A stretch of 64,000 nucleotides of DNA, from positions 1 through 64,000 of the forward strand of contig JAFYZU010000005.1 of assembly GCA_017548565.1 (NCBI GenBank), in the 5' to 3' direction. Of this stretch, positions 42,584-52,080 are shown piece after piece. Both the position numbers and the translations under genes were made by a program. How positions within the stretch are numbered: position 1 is the stretch's first letter; the number at the start of each line of letters is the position of its first letter. The notes beneath the pieces were generated by a model. That model was given only the letters and a program-made list of their open reading frames with translations, made no database searches and was not told the DNA's origin. Source of the stretch: Treponema sp. GTDB taxonomy: Bacteria; Spirochaetota; Spirochaetia; Treponematales; Treponemataceae.

Positions 42584-43495
42584 ATGCATACAACTGTTTC
42601 AAATTTCTATAAAACTCTGTTTAACTGCAAAACCTACAAAATCTCTATTGATGCAGACTGCACCTGCCCGAACAGAGACGGGAGCAAGGCTTACGGAGGT
42701 TGTATTTTCTGCAGTAATTCAGGCTCAGGTGATTTTTTACCGGATAAAAAACTTCCGATAAATGAACAGGTCGAAAATGCAAAGCTGCTGGTTGCCGATA
42801 AATTAAAAAAAACAGACAGTAAAAAATATATCGTATACTTTCAGAATTTTACAAACACATACGGAAATGACGATGAGCTTTTTAAAAAATACTGCGAAGC
42901 TCTAAATTGTAAAGATGTCACAGGTATAGCAATTGCCACCCGCCCGGATTGCATAAGCGATTCAATCCTTTCAAAAATTTCATCGCTGTGTGACAAAGGT
43001 TTTGTCCAGATAGAGCTTGGGCTTCAGACAACAAATGAAAAAACTGCCTCGTTCATAAACCGGTGCTGTACAAATGAAGATTATTATGATGCAGTACGAA
43101 GAATAAGGAATGCAGACAAAAGAATCCATATTGTAACTCACATTATTTTCGGACTACCCGGCGAAGTTGAACGGGATATGTTCAAAACAGTTTCTGATGT
43201 CGTAAGCTGCTGTAAAAACAATTTTTTTGATGATAAATCGTTCGGAATCAAAATTGCTCAGCTGTATGTGCTCAGGGGGACAGTCCTCAATGAGCTTTAC
43301 GAAAAAAAAGAGTTCATACCGCTTGAGCTTGATGAATATTATAATCTTATAAAAAATGCCATGAAGCTTATAGATGAAAAAATAATCATCCATCGTATCA
43401 CCGGCGATCCTCCCAAAAGAATCCTCGCTGCTCCACAATGGTGTGCCGATAAAAAAAGGGTCCTGAATAAATTCAAAACCCTTAATCTTTTTTAA
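42584..43495 (+). CDS. YhcC-type (TIGR01212) radical SAM protein
   Basis: 303 residues. Near the N-terminus, KISIDADCTCPNRDGSKAYGGCIFCSN holds the C-x(n)-C-x2-C cluster motif of the YhcC radical SAM subgroup. GIAIATRPDCISDSIL, QIELGLQTTNEKTASFINR and VTHIIFGLPGE are further core motifs. It binds a 4Fe-4S cluster and makes 5'-deoxyadenosyl radical; the substrate is unknown. It starts four bases after the previous stop without a Shine-Dalgarno. Its last codons form one arm of a bidirectional terminator. Confidence 0.9.
   Translation: MHTTVSNFYKTLFNCKTYKISIDADCTCPNRDGSKAYGGCIFCSNSGSGDFLPDKKLPINEQVENAKLLVADKLKKTDSKKYIVYFQNFTNTYGNDDELFKKYCEALNCKDVTGIAIATRPDCISDSILSKISSLCDKGFVQIELGLQTTNEKTASFINRCCTNEDYYDAVRRIRNADKRIHIVTHIIFGLPGEVERDMFKTVSDVVSCCKNNFFDDKSFGIKIAQLYVLRGTVLNELYEKKEFIPLELDEYYNLIKNAMKLIDEKIIIHRITGDPPKRILAAPQWCADKKRVLNKFKTLNLF
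43454..43493. terminator. Bidirectional intrinsic terminator inside the 3' end of the radical SAM gene
   Basis: AAGGGT...TGAAT / ATTCA...ACCCTT (43456-43483), with T-runs on both sides: seven Ts on the minus strand and six on the plus strand a few bases away. It serves both the plus-strand operon and the convergent hisG-hisB-rnhA transcript. Confidence 0.75.
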
Positions 43496-43503
43496 GCTTT
43501 TAT

Positions 43504-43956
43504 TTACTGCTTAAATTTTGCAATCTCCTTCTGACAGAGACTGTCGCATATTTCGTTATATTCAATTCCTGCATGGCCCTTTACCCAGTTCCATTTTACA
43601 TCAAGCATTGAATTCAATTCGTCGAGTTTTTCCCACAACTCCTGATTTTTTACAGGCTTTTTATCGGCGGTTTTCCATCCTTTGGCCTTCCAGCTGTGAA
43701 TCCATTGGGTAATTCCATTCTTTACATACTGACTGTCAATGTTTACGGTAACAGATCTTCCTGCAAAGGAAGGCGTGTTTTTTACAACAGAAAGTCCTGC
43801 GATTGCAGCAGAAAGCTCCATTTTGTTGTTTGTCGTCATTGCTTCTCCACCGCTCAACTTTTTTACGGCACCGTCTGCAATTACGACAATTCCCCATCCG
43901 CCGGGACCAGGGTTTCCTGAGCATCCTCCGTCAGTATAGATTATGATATCTTCCAT
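43504..43956 (-). CDS. rnhA: Ribonuclease HI
   Basis: 150 residues. IIIYTDGGCSGNPGPGGWG has the first catalytic Asp. KMELSAAIAGL carries the Glu, VNIDSQYVKNGI the second Asp, and WNWVKGHAGIEYNEICD the His and last Asp. It degrades RNA in RNA-DNA hybrids. Its ATG overlaps the hisB stop (TAATG), so it is translated from the his transcript. Confidence 0.95.
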   Translation of the reverse strand: MEDIIIYTDGGCSGNPGPGGWGIVVIADGAVKKLSGGEAMTTNNKMELSAAIAGLSVVKNTPSFAGRSVTVNIDSQYVKNGITQWIHSWKAKGWKTADKKPVKNQELWEKLDELNSMLDVKWNWVKGHAGIEYNEICDSLCQKEIAKFKQ

Positions 43957-44573
43957 TAAACTATTATACCCTTTGTAGAAGGAATAAAACCCTTTCTTCG
44001 TTCATCAATTTCTACAGCCGAACGGATTGCACGACTCACCGCTTTAAATGCACCTTCAATTTTATGATGATCGCTTCGTCCTCGGATTACATCAATATGA
44101 AGGTTGCATTGTGCCGCATTTACAAAGCCCTGCCAGAAATCTTCAAAGCAGTCTGTCTGAAATGACGCTTCCGTTCCGTTTTCATCAACTGAAATAAACG
44201 GATTTCCGGTAAGATTTGAGTTGCTTACTAAAAATGCACGACCGCCAAAATCAACTGCAGCCTGAACAAGAGTTTCATCCATCGGATAAATGAAAAAACC
44301 GCTTCTGAAAATTCCTGCACAGTTTCCGAGTGCCTTTTTAAAACATTCACCGAGAACAATTCCTGTATCTTCAATTGTATGATGCTGATCTACGTTAAGA
44401 TCACCTTTTATCGAACCGCTAAGATCGAACATTCCGTGTTTACAGAATGATTTAAGCATGTGATCAAAAAATCCAATCGGATTTTCGACATCACATTTTC
44501 CTGTCCCGTCAAGATTAAGTGTCAATTCAATCTGAGTTTCACCAGTTTCCCGTTTTACTGTAGCTGTTCTCAT
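43956..44573 (-). CDS. hisB: Imidazoleglycerol-phosphate dehydratase
   Basis: 205 residues. FFDHMLKSFCKHG and DVDQHHTIEDTGI-like (NVDQHHTIEDTGIVLGE) are the first metal-binding motifs. DVIRGRSDHHKIEGAFKAV is the second, with the HH-x-x-E pattern. It catalyses the sixth step of histidine synthesis. GGAG precedes the ATG. Stand-alone dehydratase, without the phosphatase domain of E. coli HisB. Confidence 0.95.
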   Translation of the reverse strand: MRTATVKRETGETQIELTLNLDGTGKCDVENPIGFFDHMLKSFCKHGMFDLSGSIKGDLNVDQHHTIEDTGIVLGECFKKALGNCAGIFRSGFFIYPMDETLVQAAVDFGGRAFLVSNSNLTGNPFISVDENGTEASFQTDCFEDFWQGFVNAAQCNLHIDVIRGRSDHHKIEGAFKAVSRAIRSAVEIDERRKGFIPSTKGIIV

Positions 44574-44595
44574 TTATTAATCTCCATATAATTAA

Positions 44596-44623
44596 CTATC
44601 AGCTATTAGCTGTCAGCTGGCTG
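44596..44623. repeat. Degenerate heptamer repeat between hisG and hisB
   Basis: Four units in register: CTATCAG, CTATTAG, CTGTCAG, CTGGCTG. Same seven-base periodicity as the arrays near 2206, 18036 and 26716, with a different unit. Confidence 0.7.
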
Positions 44624-44626
44624 CTC

Positions 44627-45499
44627 TTACAGCATAACCTTTCTGAGTTCGTATTCAACAATATCAGTTGCACCAAGTCCCTGAAGCTTTGGAAGAAGAA
44701 CCGGAACCTCTGATTTTTTTACAGCGATTTTCACTGCAAATCCATCGTCATTAAATAACGGAGATACAGTCGGGCTCTTCATTGCAGGAATACCCTTTAT
44801 AAGCTTATCAAAATCTGCCTTGGAAACATTCATCTCGAGCATTACACGGTTTCGTGCATTAAGAACTGTTTCAAAAAGCATTTTCAATTCCATTATTTTC
44901 TGTTTTTTCTGAGGATTATTCATTGCTTCTTTACTTGCATACATTCTTGTCGAACTTTCCATCAGAGTATCAACTATCTTAAGGCGGTTTGCACGAAGAG
45001 ATGAACCTGTTGAAGTATTATCAATAAGAATCTGTGCAATTGAATCATCTGTATCCTGAACAAAACCTTCACTTGTTCCCCAGGTGCGGAAAATTGTACC
45101 ATCGATTTTTTTGTCTTCAATCCATTTTTTGCTCAATGTCTGATATTCGGTAGCAATCGTAACCTTTCCCTTAATAAGCTTATCAAGTTCACGTGCCTCA
45201 GGAATAGCAGCCACAATCCTTACGGGATCAAAACCAAGATCCATTATTTCTACAACTTCATCCTGAACGCCATTTTCATAAACCCAGTCTTTTCCGCTGA
45301 AGCCTAAATCTGCCTTGTTATTTGCAAGAAGAATGCTTGTAATCTGAGGTTTTACTACCTGAAATGCAAGATCCTCCTGATTTGTCGAAGGAAAATATGT
45401 TCTGTCAGGAAGAGAAATTGAAATTCCAACATCACTTAAAAGTGAATAAACCGATTCATAAATGCGGCCCTTTGCCAGTAAAATTTTTAATTTATCCAT
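44627..45499 (-). CDS. hisG: ATP phosphoribosyltransferase (long form)
   Basis: 290 residues, the long form with a C-terminal regulatory domain. LKILLAKGRIYESVYSLL starts the catalytic part, LGFSGKDWVYENG and VRIVAAIPEA follow, and IAQILIDNTSTGSSLRANRL is the PRPP-binding region. The last about 80 residues (MKSPTVSPLFNDDGFAVKIAVKK) form the ACT-like HisG_C domain for histidine feedback. First step of histidine synthesis. AAAGG precedes the ATG. Only hisG and hisB are here; other his genes are elsewhere. Confidence 0.93.
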   Translation of the reverse strand: MDKLKILLAKGRIYESVYSLLSDVGISISLPDRTYFPSTNQEDLAFQVVKPQITSILLANNKADLGFSGKDWVYENGVQDEVVEIMDLGFDPVRIVAAIPEARELDKLIKGKVTIATEYQTLSKKWIEDKKIDGTIFRTWGTSEGFVQDTDDSIAQILIDNTSTGSSLRANRLKIVDTLMESSTRMYASKEAMNNPQKKQKIMELKMLFETVLNARNRVMLEMNVSKADFDKLIKGIPAMKSPTVSPLFNDDGFAVKIAVKKSEVPVLLPKLQGLGATDIVEYELRKVML

Positions 45500-45638
45500 A
45501 AATATAACCTTTGTAACAATATACTTAAATTTTCGACTTATTTGTCTGAATTATTTAATAATATAAAAGAATAAATATATTTTCAATGAACCTGCAGTAT
45601 AAAATATTCATGCATCCTCTCTGATAATAAACCACATA

Positions 45639-45667
45639 TTCACTTTAAAAACTTTTTCCACTATAAT
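45639..45667 (+). promoter_or_regulatory. Probable acyl-CoA ligase promoter
   Basis: TTCACT (45639-45644), 17 bases, TATAAT (45662-45667), upstream of AAGGA and the ATG at 45704. The rest of the 200-base gap is AT-rich and shows no gene. Confidence 0.55.
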
Positions 45668-45703
45668 AATTCTACTATTTAATGCAAACACAAGGAAAAA
45701 AAC

Positions 45704-47341
45704 ATGCCTATTACACAATATCTTGAAAGAAATGCTGAAATTTATGCAACTGACTGCGCTCTTGTAGAATTAAATCCTGAAGTAAAAGAAAACAGACGAA
45801 TTACCTGGAAGGAATATGATTTAACACAGCCTGAACCGGATCTTCCATATAGACGCGAAATCAACTGGAGAATTTTCAACGAAAAAGCAAACCGCTGTGC
45901 ACATTATCTTTTAGACCGCGGTGTAAAAAAAGGAGATAAAGTCGGAATCCTTATGATGAACTGTCTTGAATGGCTTCCGATTTATTTTGGAATTTTAAAG
46001 ACCGGTGCCCTTGCCGTACCTCTCAATTTCCGATATGCGTCGGATGAAATTCAATATTGTCTTGATTTAGCAGATATTTCAATTTTATTCTTTGGGCCTG
46101 AATTCATCGGTCGTCTTGAATCAATTACCGACAAAATCATCGCGCACCGCCTGTTGATTTATGTAGGCGAAGGTCTTACTCCTACTTTTGCAGATAATTA
46201 TTTTATGTCAGTAATGAATTTTTCTTCTGAAAATCCACATATCGTAATTTCTGACAACGACTACGGTGCAATTTATTTTTCAAGCGGAACAACCGGTTTC
46301 CCTAAGGCAATTCTTCATCGTCATCAGGCACTCATGCATTCTGCCGCCTGTGAACAGAATCATCACGGACAGACAAAGGATGATGTTTTCCTGTGCATTC
46401 CTCCGCTTTATCATACCGGTGCAAAAATGCACTGGTTTGGCTCTCTTATAAGTGGCGGAAAGGCTGTTCTTTTACGCGGCACAAAACCTGAACCTGTAAT
46501 CAAAGCAGTAAGTGAAGAACGATGTACAATCGTCTGGATGCTTGTTCCATGGGCACAGGATATTCTTGATGCACTTGATCGCGGCGAAATCAAACTGGAA
46601 GATTATCATTTAAGTCAGTGGCGCCTTACACACATGGGTGCGCAGCCGATTCCAAGAAAGCTTGTTGCTGACTGGCTCAAATATTTCCCTAAGCATGAAT
46701 ATGATACAAACTACGGACTTTCAGAATCAATCGGACCAGGTTGTGTTCATCTTGGTGTCGGTAACGTTCACAAGGTTGGTGCAATCGGTATTCCGGGCTT
46801 CGGATGGAAATGTAAGGTAGTTGATGAAAACCGTAAGGAAGTTAAACAAGGCGAAGTCGGTGAACTTGCAGTTTTTGGTCCCGGTGTAATGGTAGAATAT
46901 TACAAGAATCCGAAAGCAACAGAAGAAGTCCTTGATAAAGAAGGATGGCTCTATACCGGCGATATGGCGCAGATTGACGAAGACGGTTTTATCTGGCTTG
47001 TTGACCGTAAAAAAGATGTCATCATTTCCGGTGGAGAAAACATCTATCCTGTTCAGATTGAAGATTTCCTGCGAAAAATGGAACAGATTAAAGACGTTGC
47101 AGTAATCGGTCTTGCAGATAAACGCCTCGGTGAAATTTCAACTGCAGTAATTGAAGTAAAGGAAGGATTTACTTTAACGGAAGATGAAGTAAATCAGTTC
47201 TGTCTTGAATTACCAAAATATAAACGTCCTAGAAAGCTCATTTTTGCTCCGGTTCCTCGAAATCCTACAGGAAAAATCGAAAAACCGAAGCTTCGTGAAC
47301 TTTACCGTACCGAAGATCCGTTCGCAGTAATGAAAAACTAA
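45704..47341 (+). CDS. Acyl-CoA synthetase / AMP-dependent ligase
   Basis: 545 residues. IYFSSGTTGFPKAILHRH is the AMP-binding P-loop (A3), YGLSESIGPG the A5 region, WLYTGDMAQIDEDGFIWLVDRKKDVIISGGENIYP the A7-A8 hinge, and PRNPTGKIEKPKL carries the A10 Lys. It activates a carboxylic acid, probably a fatty acid, to its acyl-adenylate and CoA thioester. The chain length cannot be told. Monocistronic; the stop overlaps the convergent beta-helix gene by four bases. Confidence 0.9.
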   Translation: MPITQYLERNAEIYATDCALVELNPEVKENRRITWKEYDLTQPEPDLPYRREINWRIFNEKANRCAHYLLDRGVKKGDKVGILMMNCLEWLPIYFGILKTGALAVPLNFRYASDEIQYCLDLADISILFFGPEFIGRLESITDKIIAHRLLIYVGEGLTPTFADNYFMSVMNFSSENPHIVISDNDYGAIYFSSGTTGFPKAILHRHQALMHSAACEQNHHGQTKDDVFLCIPPLYHTGAKMHWFGSLISGGKAVLLRGTKPEPVIKAVSEERCTIVWMLVPWAQDILDALDRGEIKLEDYHLSQWRLTHMGAQPIPRKLVADWLKYFPKHEYDTNYGLSESIGPGCVHLGVGNVHKVGAIGIPGFGWKCKVVDENRKEVKQGEVGELAVFGPGVMVEYYKNPKATEEVLDKEGWLYTGDMAQIDEDGFIWLVDRKKDVIISGGENIYPVQIEDFLRKMEQIKDVAVIGLADKRLGEISTAVIEVKEGFTLTEDEVNQFCLELPKYKRPRKLIFAPVPRNPTGKIEKPKLRELYRTEDPFAVMKN

Positions 47342-49374
47342 TTGACGGTAAACAAAGGCTTTTCTATGCATCCCTTATCGGTAAATGGACCCGGGACAGG
47401 AGAAGAGCCTCGTTTATTGTCAAGAAAATCCCTGTCAAAAGTAATTGCAGTTCCATCAGGATTTTCATATTTTTCTTCCGGCTCAAAAGCCATCATAATA
47501 TTTCCGGTATGCATTAAATCACAGTGATGTGACGGAAGATATTCGAGTACATTCGTCTTAAGGTAAATTTTTCCATCCCTTTCTTCACAGCCGATTTCAA
47601 TCTTATGTTCACTGTCAACGCATGCATCAGCTTCCTTTGACATAGGCTTTGCACCATTGAAATATACGTTTCCTTTTGCCCAGACAGGAAGCTCGGTATA
47701 ATAACGATCAGTAGTTACAGAACCCATTCCGCAGTAACCTTCAAACTGTTTTTTCCATTCCTCGAATGTCGGATATTTTTCGTATACAAAAGTTCCTGCA
47801 TAAATATTACCATCATCCCATTCATTGTTTGTCCTCAGACATTCTTCCATCCCTTCTTTCATTGCAGGACGAACCGGCTGCTGTATAAAAATATTATTGA
47901 AGATTTTACAGTCTCCATGAAGAATAGTCATAAAACCGGCAACCTCTGTTCTGTGCGGAACATGATACGGTGTATATCGCGGAGAAGGTTTCCCTGGAGC
48001 CCCGTTATTTACTCCTTTACCGACAGATACAAGACCGCCTGCAATTATATTATGAACAAGAGCAACACCCTGAGTTGCAAGCTTAATTGCCTTATCTGAA
48101 AGGAAGATATTGTTATCAACAAGAGTCGGCCCATGAGAAACTTCAATAAACAAATCCTCTGCACAACCGACCATGCTTTCTTTATTCTGATTATATTCCT
48201 TTGGAAGAACATTATCATGGAAAAGATTCTGAGTTACACGAGTTCCCTGAGCCTGCCAGTCAAGCCACAAGCCTCTTGTACAGTGATGAATATGATTCCT
48301 TCGATAAATACAATCTATTGCAGCATGCATTTTTATACCGCCGATTTCTGCACCAGCAAGATTCTGCTTATTATTTATATGATGAATATGATTATCTTCA
48401 ATCAGAGAAAAAACTCCTCCAAGATGACCGACAATTCCGGTCTGACCACAATCATGAATATTACATCTTCTGACAATATGCGAACCAATGTTTTCTTTTG
48501 TCCATCCTTCACGCTGAGCCTGACAGATGCAATCACGTTCTGTCTGAGTTCCATCCTTGTATTTCCATTTGAGCCATTTATTATCATTTTCAGGCTGAAA
48601 ATATTTTCCAAGAGAAATTCCGGAGCATTTTGATTCGAATACCTCGCAATCCTCGATTATCCATCCTTTTGACCAGTGAGGACCAATCATTCCTTCCTGA
48701 TAAGCAGTTGGTGGTGCCCATTGAGTTGCAGCCTTAGATACTTTAAAACCACTCAAAGTTATAAAACCATTCCCTTCTTTTTCCGGATAAAAACAGGTTC
48801 GTCTTACAGTAATTTCAATGTTTTCATCATCCGGATTCTTACCACCGAAATTTGCATAAAATACAGTTTCATCCGTTTTTTCATCCTGCTGTGAATACCA
48901 GACAAATGTTGTAAATTCCTGATCCCATGAAGGAATATAAACAACAGGATTTTTAACAGCATCAAGCGATGTTACTTCATACATGGATTTTCCATTTAAA
49001 AAAACATCACCGGTATGAGCAATCATATATGCAATGAACCAGTCACCGCTGACAAGAGTTTTGTAAGGATTATAATCACCAAAAAGCTTATTTGAAACTC
49101 TCGCGGTATAAACATTGCCTTCAAGCTTCGCCCAGTTTTTAATTTCTTCTGCACCGGTTATATGAGCGCCAAGCGGTTCTGATGAACGGTAAACGATACG
49201 CTTTTCTTCCGTACCTCCGTTCTTAGGATTTACAGCCTCACGATAGATTCCAGGAGCAACAATAACTTCATCCCCCGGTAAAGCAGCATCAGCCGCCTTC
49301 TGAATTTTATTAAATGGTTTTTCCTTTGAACCGTTTCCATCTTCTGATGAATTAATATCTACATAATAAATCAT
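47338..49374 (-). CDS. Right-handed parallel beta-helix protein (polysaccharide lyase/hydrolase-like)
   Basis: 678 residues without a signal peptide. The start YYVDINSSEDGNGSKEKPFNKIQKAADAALPGDEVIVAPGIYRE is the DUF1565-type opening of beta-helix enzymes. The middle has helix rungs rich in His and Asn (IVRRCNIHDCGQTGIVGHLGG; LIEDNHIHHINN; YRRNHIHHCTRGLW). Likely acts on an oligosaccharide taken up from the host or diet; lyase, hydrolase and epimerase are all possible. GAGGA precedes the ATG. The neighbouring GH3 gene supports a role in sugar use. Confidence 0.8.
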   Translation of the reverse strand: MIYYVDINSSEDGNGSKEKPFNKIQKAADAALPGDEVIVAPGIYREAVNPKNGGTEEKRIVYRSSEPLGAHITGAEEIKNWAKLEGNVYTARVSNKLFGDYNPYKTLVSGDWFIAYMIAHTGDVFLNGKSMYEVTSLDAVKNPVVYIPSWDQEFTTFVWYSQQDEKTDETVFYANFGGKNPDDENIEITVRRTCFYPEKEGNGFITLSGFKVSKAATQWAPPTAYQEGMIGPHWSKGWIIEDCEVFESKCSGISLGKYFQPENDNKWLKWKYKDGTQTERDCICQAQREGWTKENIGSHIVRRCNIHDCGQTGIVGHLGGVFSLIEDNHIHHINNKQNLAGAEIGGIKMHAAIDCIYRRNHIHHCTRGLWLDWQAQGTRVTQNLFHDNVLPKEYNQNKESMVGCAEDLFIEVSHGPTLVDNNIFLSDKAIKLATQGVALVHNIIAGGLVSVGKGVNNGAPGKPSPRYTPYHVPHRTEVAGFMTILHGDCKIFNNIFIQQPVRPAMKEGMEECLRTNNEWDDGNIYAGTFVYEKYPTFEEWKKQFEGYCGMGSVTTDRYYTELPVWAKGNVYFNGAKPMSKEADACVDSEHKIEIGCEERDGKIYLKTNVLEYLPSHHCDLMHTGNIMMAFEPEEKYENPDGTAITFDRDFLDNKRGSSPVPGPFTDKGCIEKPLFTVN

Positions 49375-49453
49375 AGCATTTCCTCACAATTATATTTTAC
49401 TATAAGATTGCAGAAAAAGTATAACAAAAATATGTAAATTAAGAATAATAATA

Positions 49454-49481
49454 TTGTCATTTACAGAATTCGTGCTATAAT
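49454..49481 (+). promoter_or_regulatory. Rubredoxin promoter
   Basis: TTGTCA (49454-49459), 16 bases, TATAAT (49476-49481) with an extended TGC before the -10. Confidence 0.65.
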
Positions 49482-49519
49482 TATTTAACAGTCAGATATT
49501 TTTTTTTGGAGTGCACAAT

Positions 49520-49678
49520 ATGGAAAGAATGCAGTGTGATAACTGTGGACATGTTTACGACAAAGATGAGGGAGACGCAAAAAATAATGTAGCACCAGGA
49601 ACAGCATGGAAGGATGTACCTGCTGATTATAAATGTCCTGAATGCGGAGCCGGAAAAGATAAATTCATCATCGAGTAA
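49520..49678 (+). CDS. Rubredoxin
   Basis: 52 residues read directly: MERMQCDNCGHVYDKDEGD..., then PGTAWKDVPADYKCPECGAGKDKF. The CDNCG and CPECG pairs bind a single iron, and the YDKDEGD, GT-x-W-x-D-x-P segments are typical. Electron carrier, commonly serving oxygen or superoxide detoxification in anaerobes. GGAG lies eight bases before the ATG. Own promoter, single gene between the beta-helix and GH3 genes, which run on the other strand. Confidence 0.95.
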   Translation: MERMQCDNCGHVYDKDEGDAKNNVAPGTAWKDVPADYKCPECGAGKDKFIIE

Positions 49679-49690
49679 AATAAACTGACT

Positions 49691-51985
49691 CTATCTGTTT
49701 GCCCATTTTACCAGCAGTCTGGCAAATTTTTCCGAAATTTTACCACCCGTAATACTTATCAGACTTTCTATTGGATTCTCTTCTATACCTGAAATTGCTA
49801 TTTTAACTGCAGGATCTTCAGGATTTTTGTCTTTATTTATTCTTCTTACTACAAATTTGATTATTTCAAGAGCAAGCTTTACACGCTTAGATTCTTTTGC
49901 CATATCTGCTAGGCTGTCACTTAAAGTGAATTTTCCCTTATGATGATGTCCCTCTAAAATTCCTGATGCCCTGATAACGAAAGTTTCTTCTTCTACCAGC
50001 TCTTCTTTCTTATAACCATCTGTAGTAACCTTTGCAGAAAGACGGATGTCTTTTAACGATGCGCCTGCTTCAATAACATGTTCTCCTTTAATCGTCTTGA
50101 AAGCCTTTTTGATCGGACTGTAAATTTTAAAAGTATTATCATCAAGAGCAATTGTGATTTTCTTTGATTCGCCTTTTTTCAGGAAAATTTTTTCAAAGCC
50201 CCGCAATTGTCTGTCTGCATAAATCTGAACGACCTCGGCACCATCTACAAAACCTGAGTTTTTTACAGTAAGGCTTACAAAATACGATTCCCCTGATTTT
50301 GTAACTTTCATTGCAGAATAATCAAAGAATGTATAACTGAGACCGTAACCGAATGAAAATCGTACCGGGATTCGTTTTTCCTCATACCATCTGTAGCCGA
50401 CCAGCACCTCTTCCTTATAATCTACTTCATCATCATCAGGCGCAAAATTACCGAAGCATGGAGTATCTTCAATTTTATACGGCCAGGTTTCTGCAAGTTT
50501 ACCGCTCGGATTCACATCACCACAAATTAATTCAGCACAGGCTTCTCCACACGCTTCACCACAAAGATACATATGAAGGATTGAATTAACATCATCTTCA
50601 AAACTGACATCATATGGAGCCCCGCTGAAAGAAACAACGCCTATATTTTTTGTAAGCTTAATAATCTCTGAAAGAAGTTCAAGCTGTTCCTTCGGTAAAC
50701 TCAAAGTCTTTCTGTCAAAACCTTCACCCTCATATTTTTCAGTCAATCCGCAGAAAAAGAGCACCGGAAGATTTTCTTTCTGAAGCGCCTTAACAATTTC
50801 CAAAGCCTCTTCTTTTAACAAAGCATTGATTTTATCAGCTTCCTTCTGAGAACAAATCTGAGAATAATATCCTTTTGTATAAAGCACATCGAAACCTTTT
50901 TGTGTAAGAGCTTCAACTGCATCAGGATATTCCTTTGCATTGATATGCGAAGATCCTCCCCCCTGAAATTTCATTTTTTCAGCAAGCTCACCGATTACAA
51001 TCACGCGTTGAGGCTTTAACGGAAACAAACCTCCGCTTTTAAGCAAAACAGCCGATTGAGTTGCAAGCTTTAATGCAGTTTTATGCTGTGCATTATAGTC
51101 GACTGCGAGAATTCCTTTAGGCTCTGGATGTTTTTTAACGAAGGATAAAAGATTTTTATTTGCACGTTCAAGCTCTTCTTCAGAAAGTCTTTTTTCATCA
51201 AGTGCTTTTTTTAACTGCCCGTCAAAATATCCGAAGGAATTAGGCATTGCAAGATCCATTCCTGCCTTTACACATTCTGCCGCATCAATACAGGCACCCC
51301 AGTCAGAAATTACAATTCCCTTATATCCCCATTTTTTACGAAGGATGTCTGTAAGAAGATATTTGTTATGACAGACAAAAGTACCGTTCAGCTTGTTATA
51401 AGAACACATTATTGCATGAGGCTGTGCAGTTTTTACAGCAATTTCAAAACCACGCAGATAAATTTCATGAAGGGTTCGCTCATTTACATTGCTTGATGAA
51501 GTCTGACGTCTTTTTTCCTGATTATTACAGGCAAAGTGCTTTACACAGGAACCAACTCCCTGCTCCTGCATTGCATTTACATAAGAAGAAGCAAGAGTTC
51601 CTGAAAGATAAGGATCTTCCGAATAATATTCAAAATTACGTCCGCATAAAGGTGAACGTTTAATATTCATGCCTGGACCAAGGATTAAATCAACATTTTC
51701 TTTTTTAGCTTCCAGAGCAATTGATTTTCCAAGAAGAGCAAGGGCATTTTTATCCCAGCTTGAAGCAATGCAGCTTCCCGTAGGAAAACAGGTTGCAATT
51801 TCACTTTTATTTATATCTGTATAATTATTTTCCTGCTGTTTACGCAAGCCGTGAGGCCCATCGCACATCATAAGTGAACGGATTTCTGCAGATGGTGAAT
51901 AAGTATGCCAGTTACCAACCCCGTTAAAAAGTTTAATTTTCTGTTCAATTGAAAGGCTGCTGATTAAATCCTGAGTAGTTTTCAT
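49691..51985 (-). CDS. Glycoside hydrolase family 3 beta-glucosidase
   Basis: 764 residues, no signal peptide, so it acts on imported oligosaccharides. LILGPGMNIKRSPLCGRNFEYYSEDPYLSG, CVKHFACNNQEKRR and VISDWGACIDAAECVKAGMDLAMP (nucleophile Asp in SDWG) are GH3 N-domain motifs. The GGGSSHINAKEYP region begins the second domain, and a fibronectin-III-like C-terminal domain follows (KNSGFVDGAEVVQIYADR). It removes terminal beta-linked glucose or related residues. An extended TATAAT box ends six bases before the ATG and no Shine-Dalgarno is present (leaderless). Confidence 0.92.
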   Translation of the reverse strand: MKTTQDLISSLSIEQKIKLFNGVGNWHTYSPSAEIRSLMMCDGPHGLRKQQENNYTDINKSEIATCFPTGSCIASSWDKNALALLGKSIALEAKKENVDLILGPGMNIKRSPLCGRNFEYYSEDPYLSGTLASSYVNAMQEQGVGSCVKHFACNNQEKRRQTSSSNVNERTLHEIYLRGFEIAVKTAQPHAIMCSYNKLNGTFVCHNKYLLTDILRKKWGYKGIVISDWGACIDAAECVKAGMDLAMPNSFGYFDGQLKKALDEKRLSEEELERANKNLLSFVKKHPEPKGILAVDYNAQHKTALKLATQSAVLLKSGGLFPLKPQRVIVIGELAEKMKFQGGGSSHINAKEYPDAVEALTQKGFDVLYTKGYYSQICSQKEADKINALLKEEALEIVKALQKENLPVLFFCGLTEKYEGEGFDRKTLSLPKEQLELLSEIIKLTKNIGVVSFSGAPYDVSFEDDVNSILHMYLCGEACGEACAELICGDVNPSGKLAETWPYKIEDTPCFGNFAPDDDEVDYKEEVLVGYRWYEEKRIPVRFSFGYGLSYTFFDYSAMKVTKSGESYFVSLTVKNSGFVDGAEVVQIYADRQLRGFEKIFLKKGESKKITIALDDNTFKIYSPIKKAFKTIKGEHVIEAGASLKDIRLSAKVTTDGYKKEELVEEETFVIRASGILEGHHHKGKFTLSDSLADMAKESKRVKLALEIIKFVVRRINKDKNPEDPAVKIAISGIEENPIESLISITGGKISEKFARLLVKWANR

Positions 51986-51991
51986 TTAATC

Positions 51992-52000
51992 ATTATAGCA
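51992..52000 (-). promoter_or_regulatory. Extended -10 promoter abutting the GH3 gene ATG
   Basis: Minus strand TGC-TATAAT, then six bases and ATG. The -35 region is T-rich without a clear hexamer. Two hairpins lie farther upstream (about 52033-52053 and 52057-52078). Confidence 0.55.
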
Positions 52001-52080
52001 TAAATTACAAAAAAAGAAACACCGGTTCGTTTTAGGCTTCTCCTATAAAACGCGTGCGGGCAGATTTATCTGTCCGCCAA

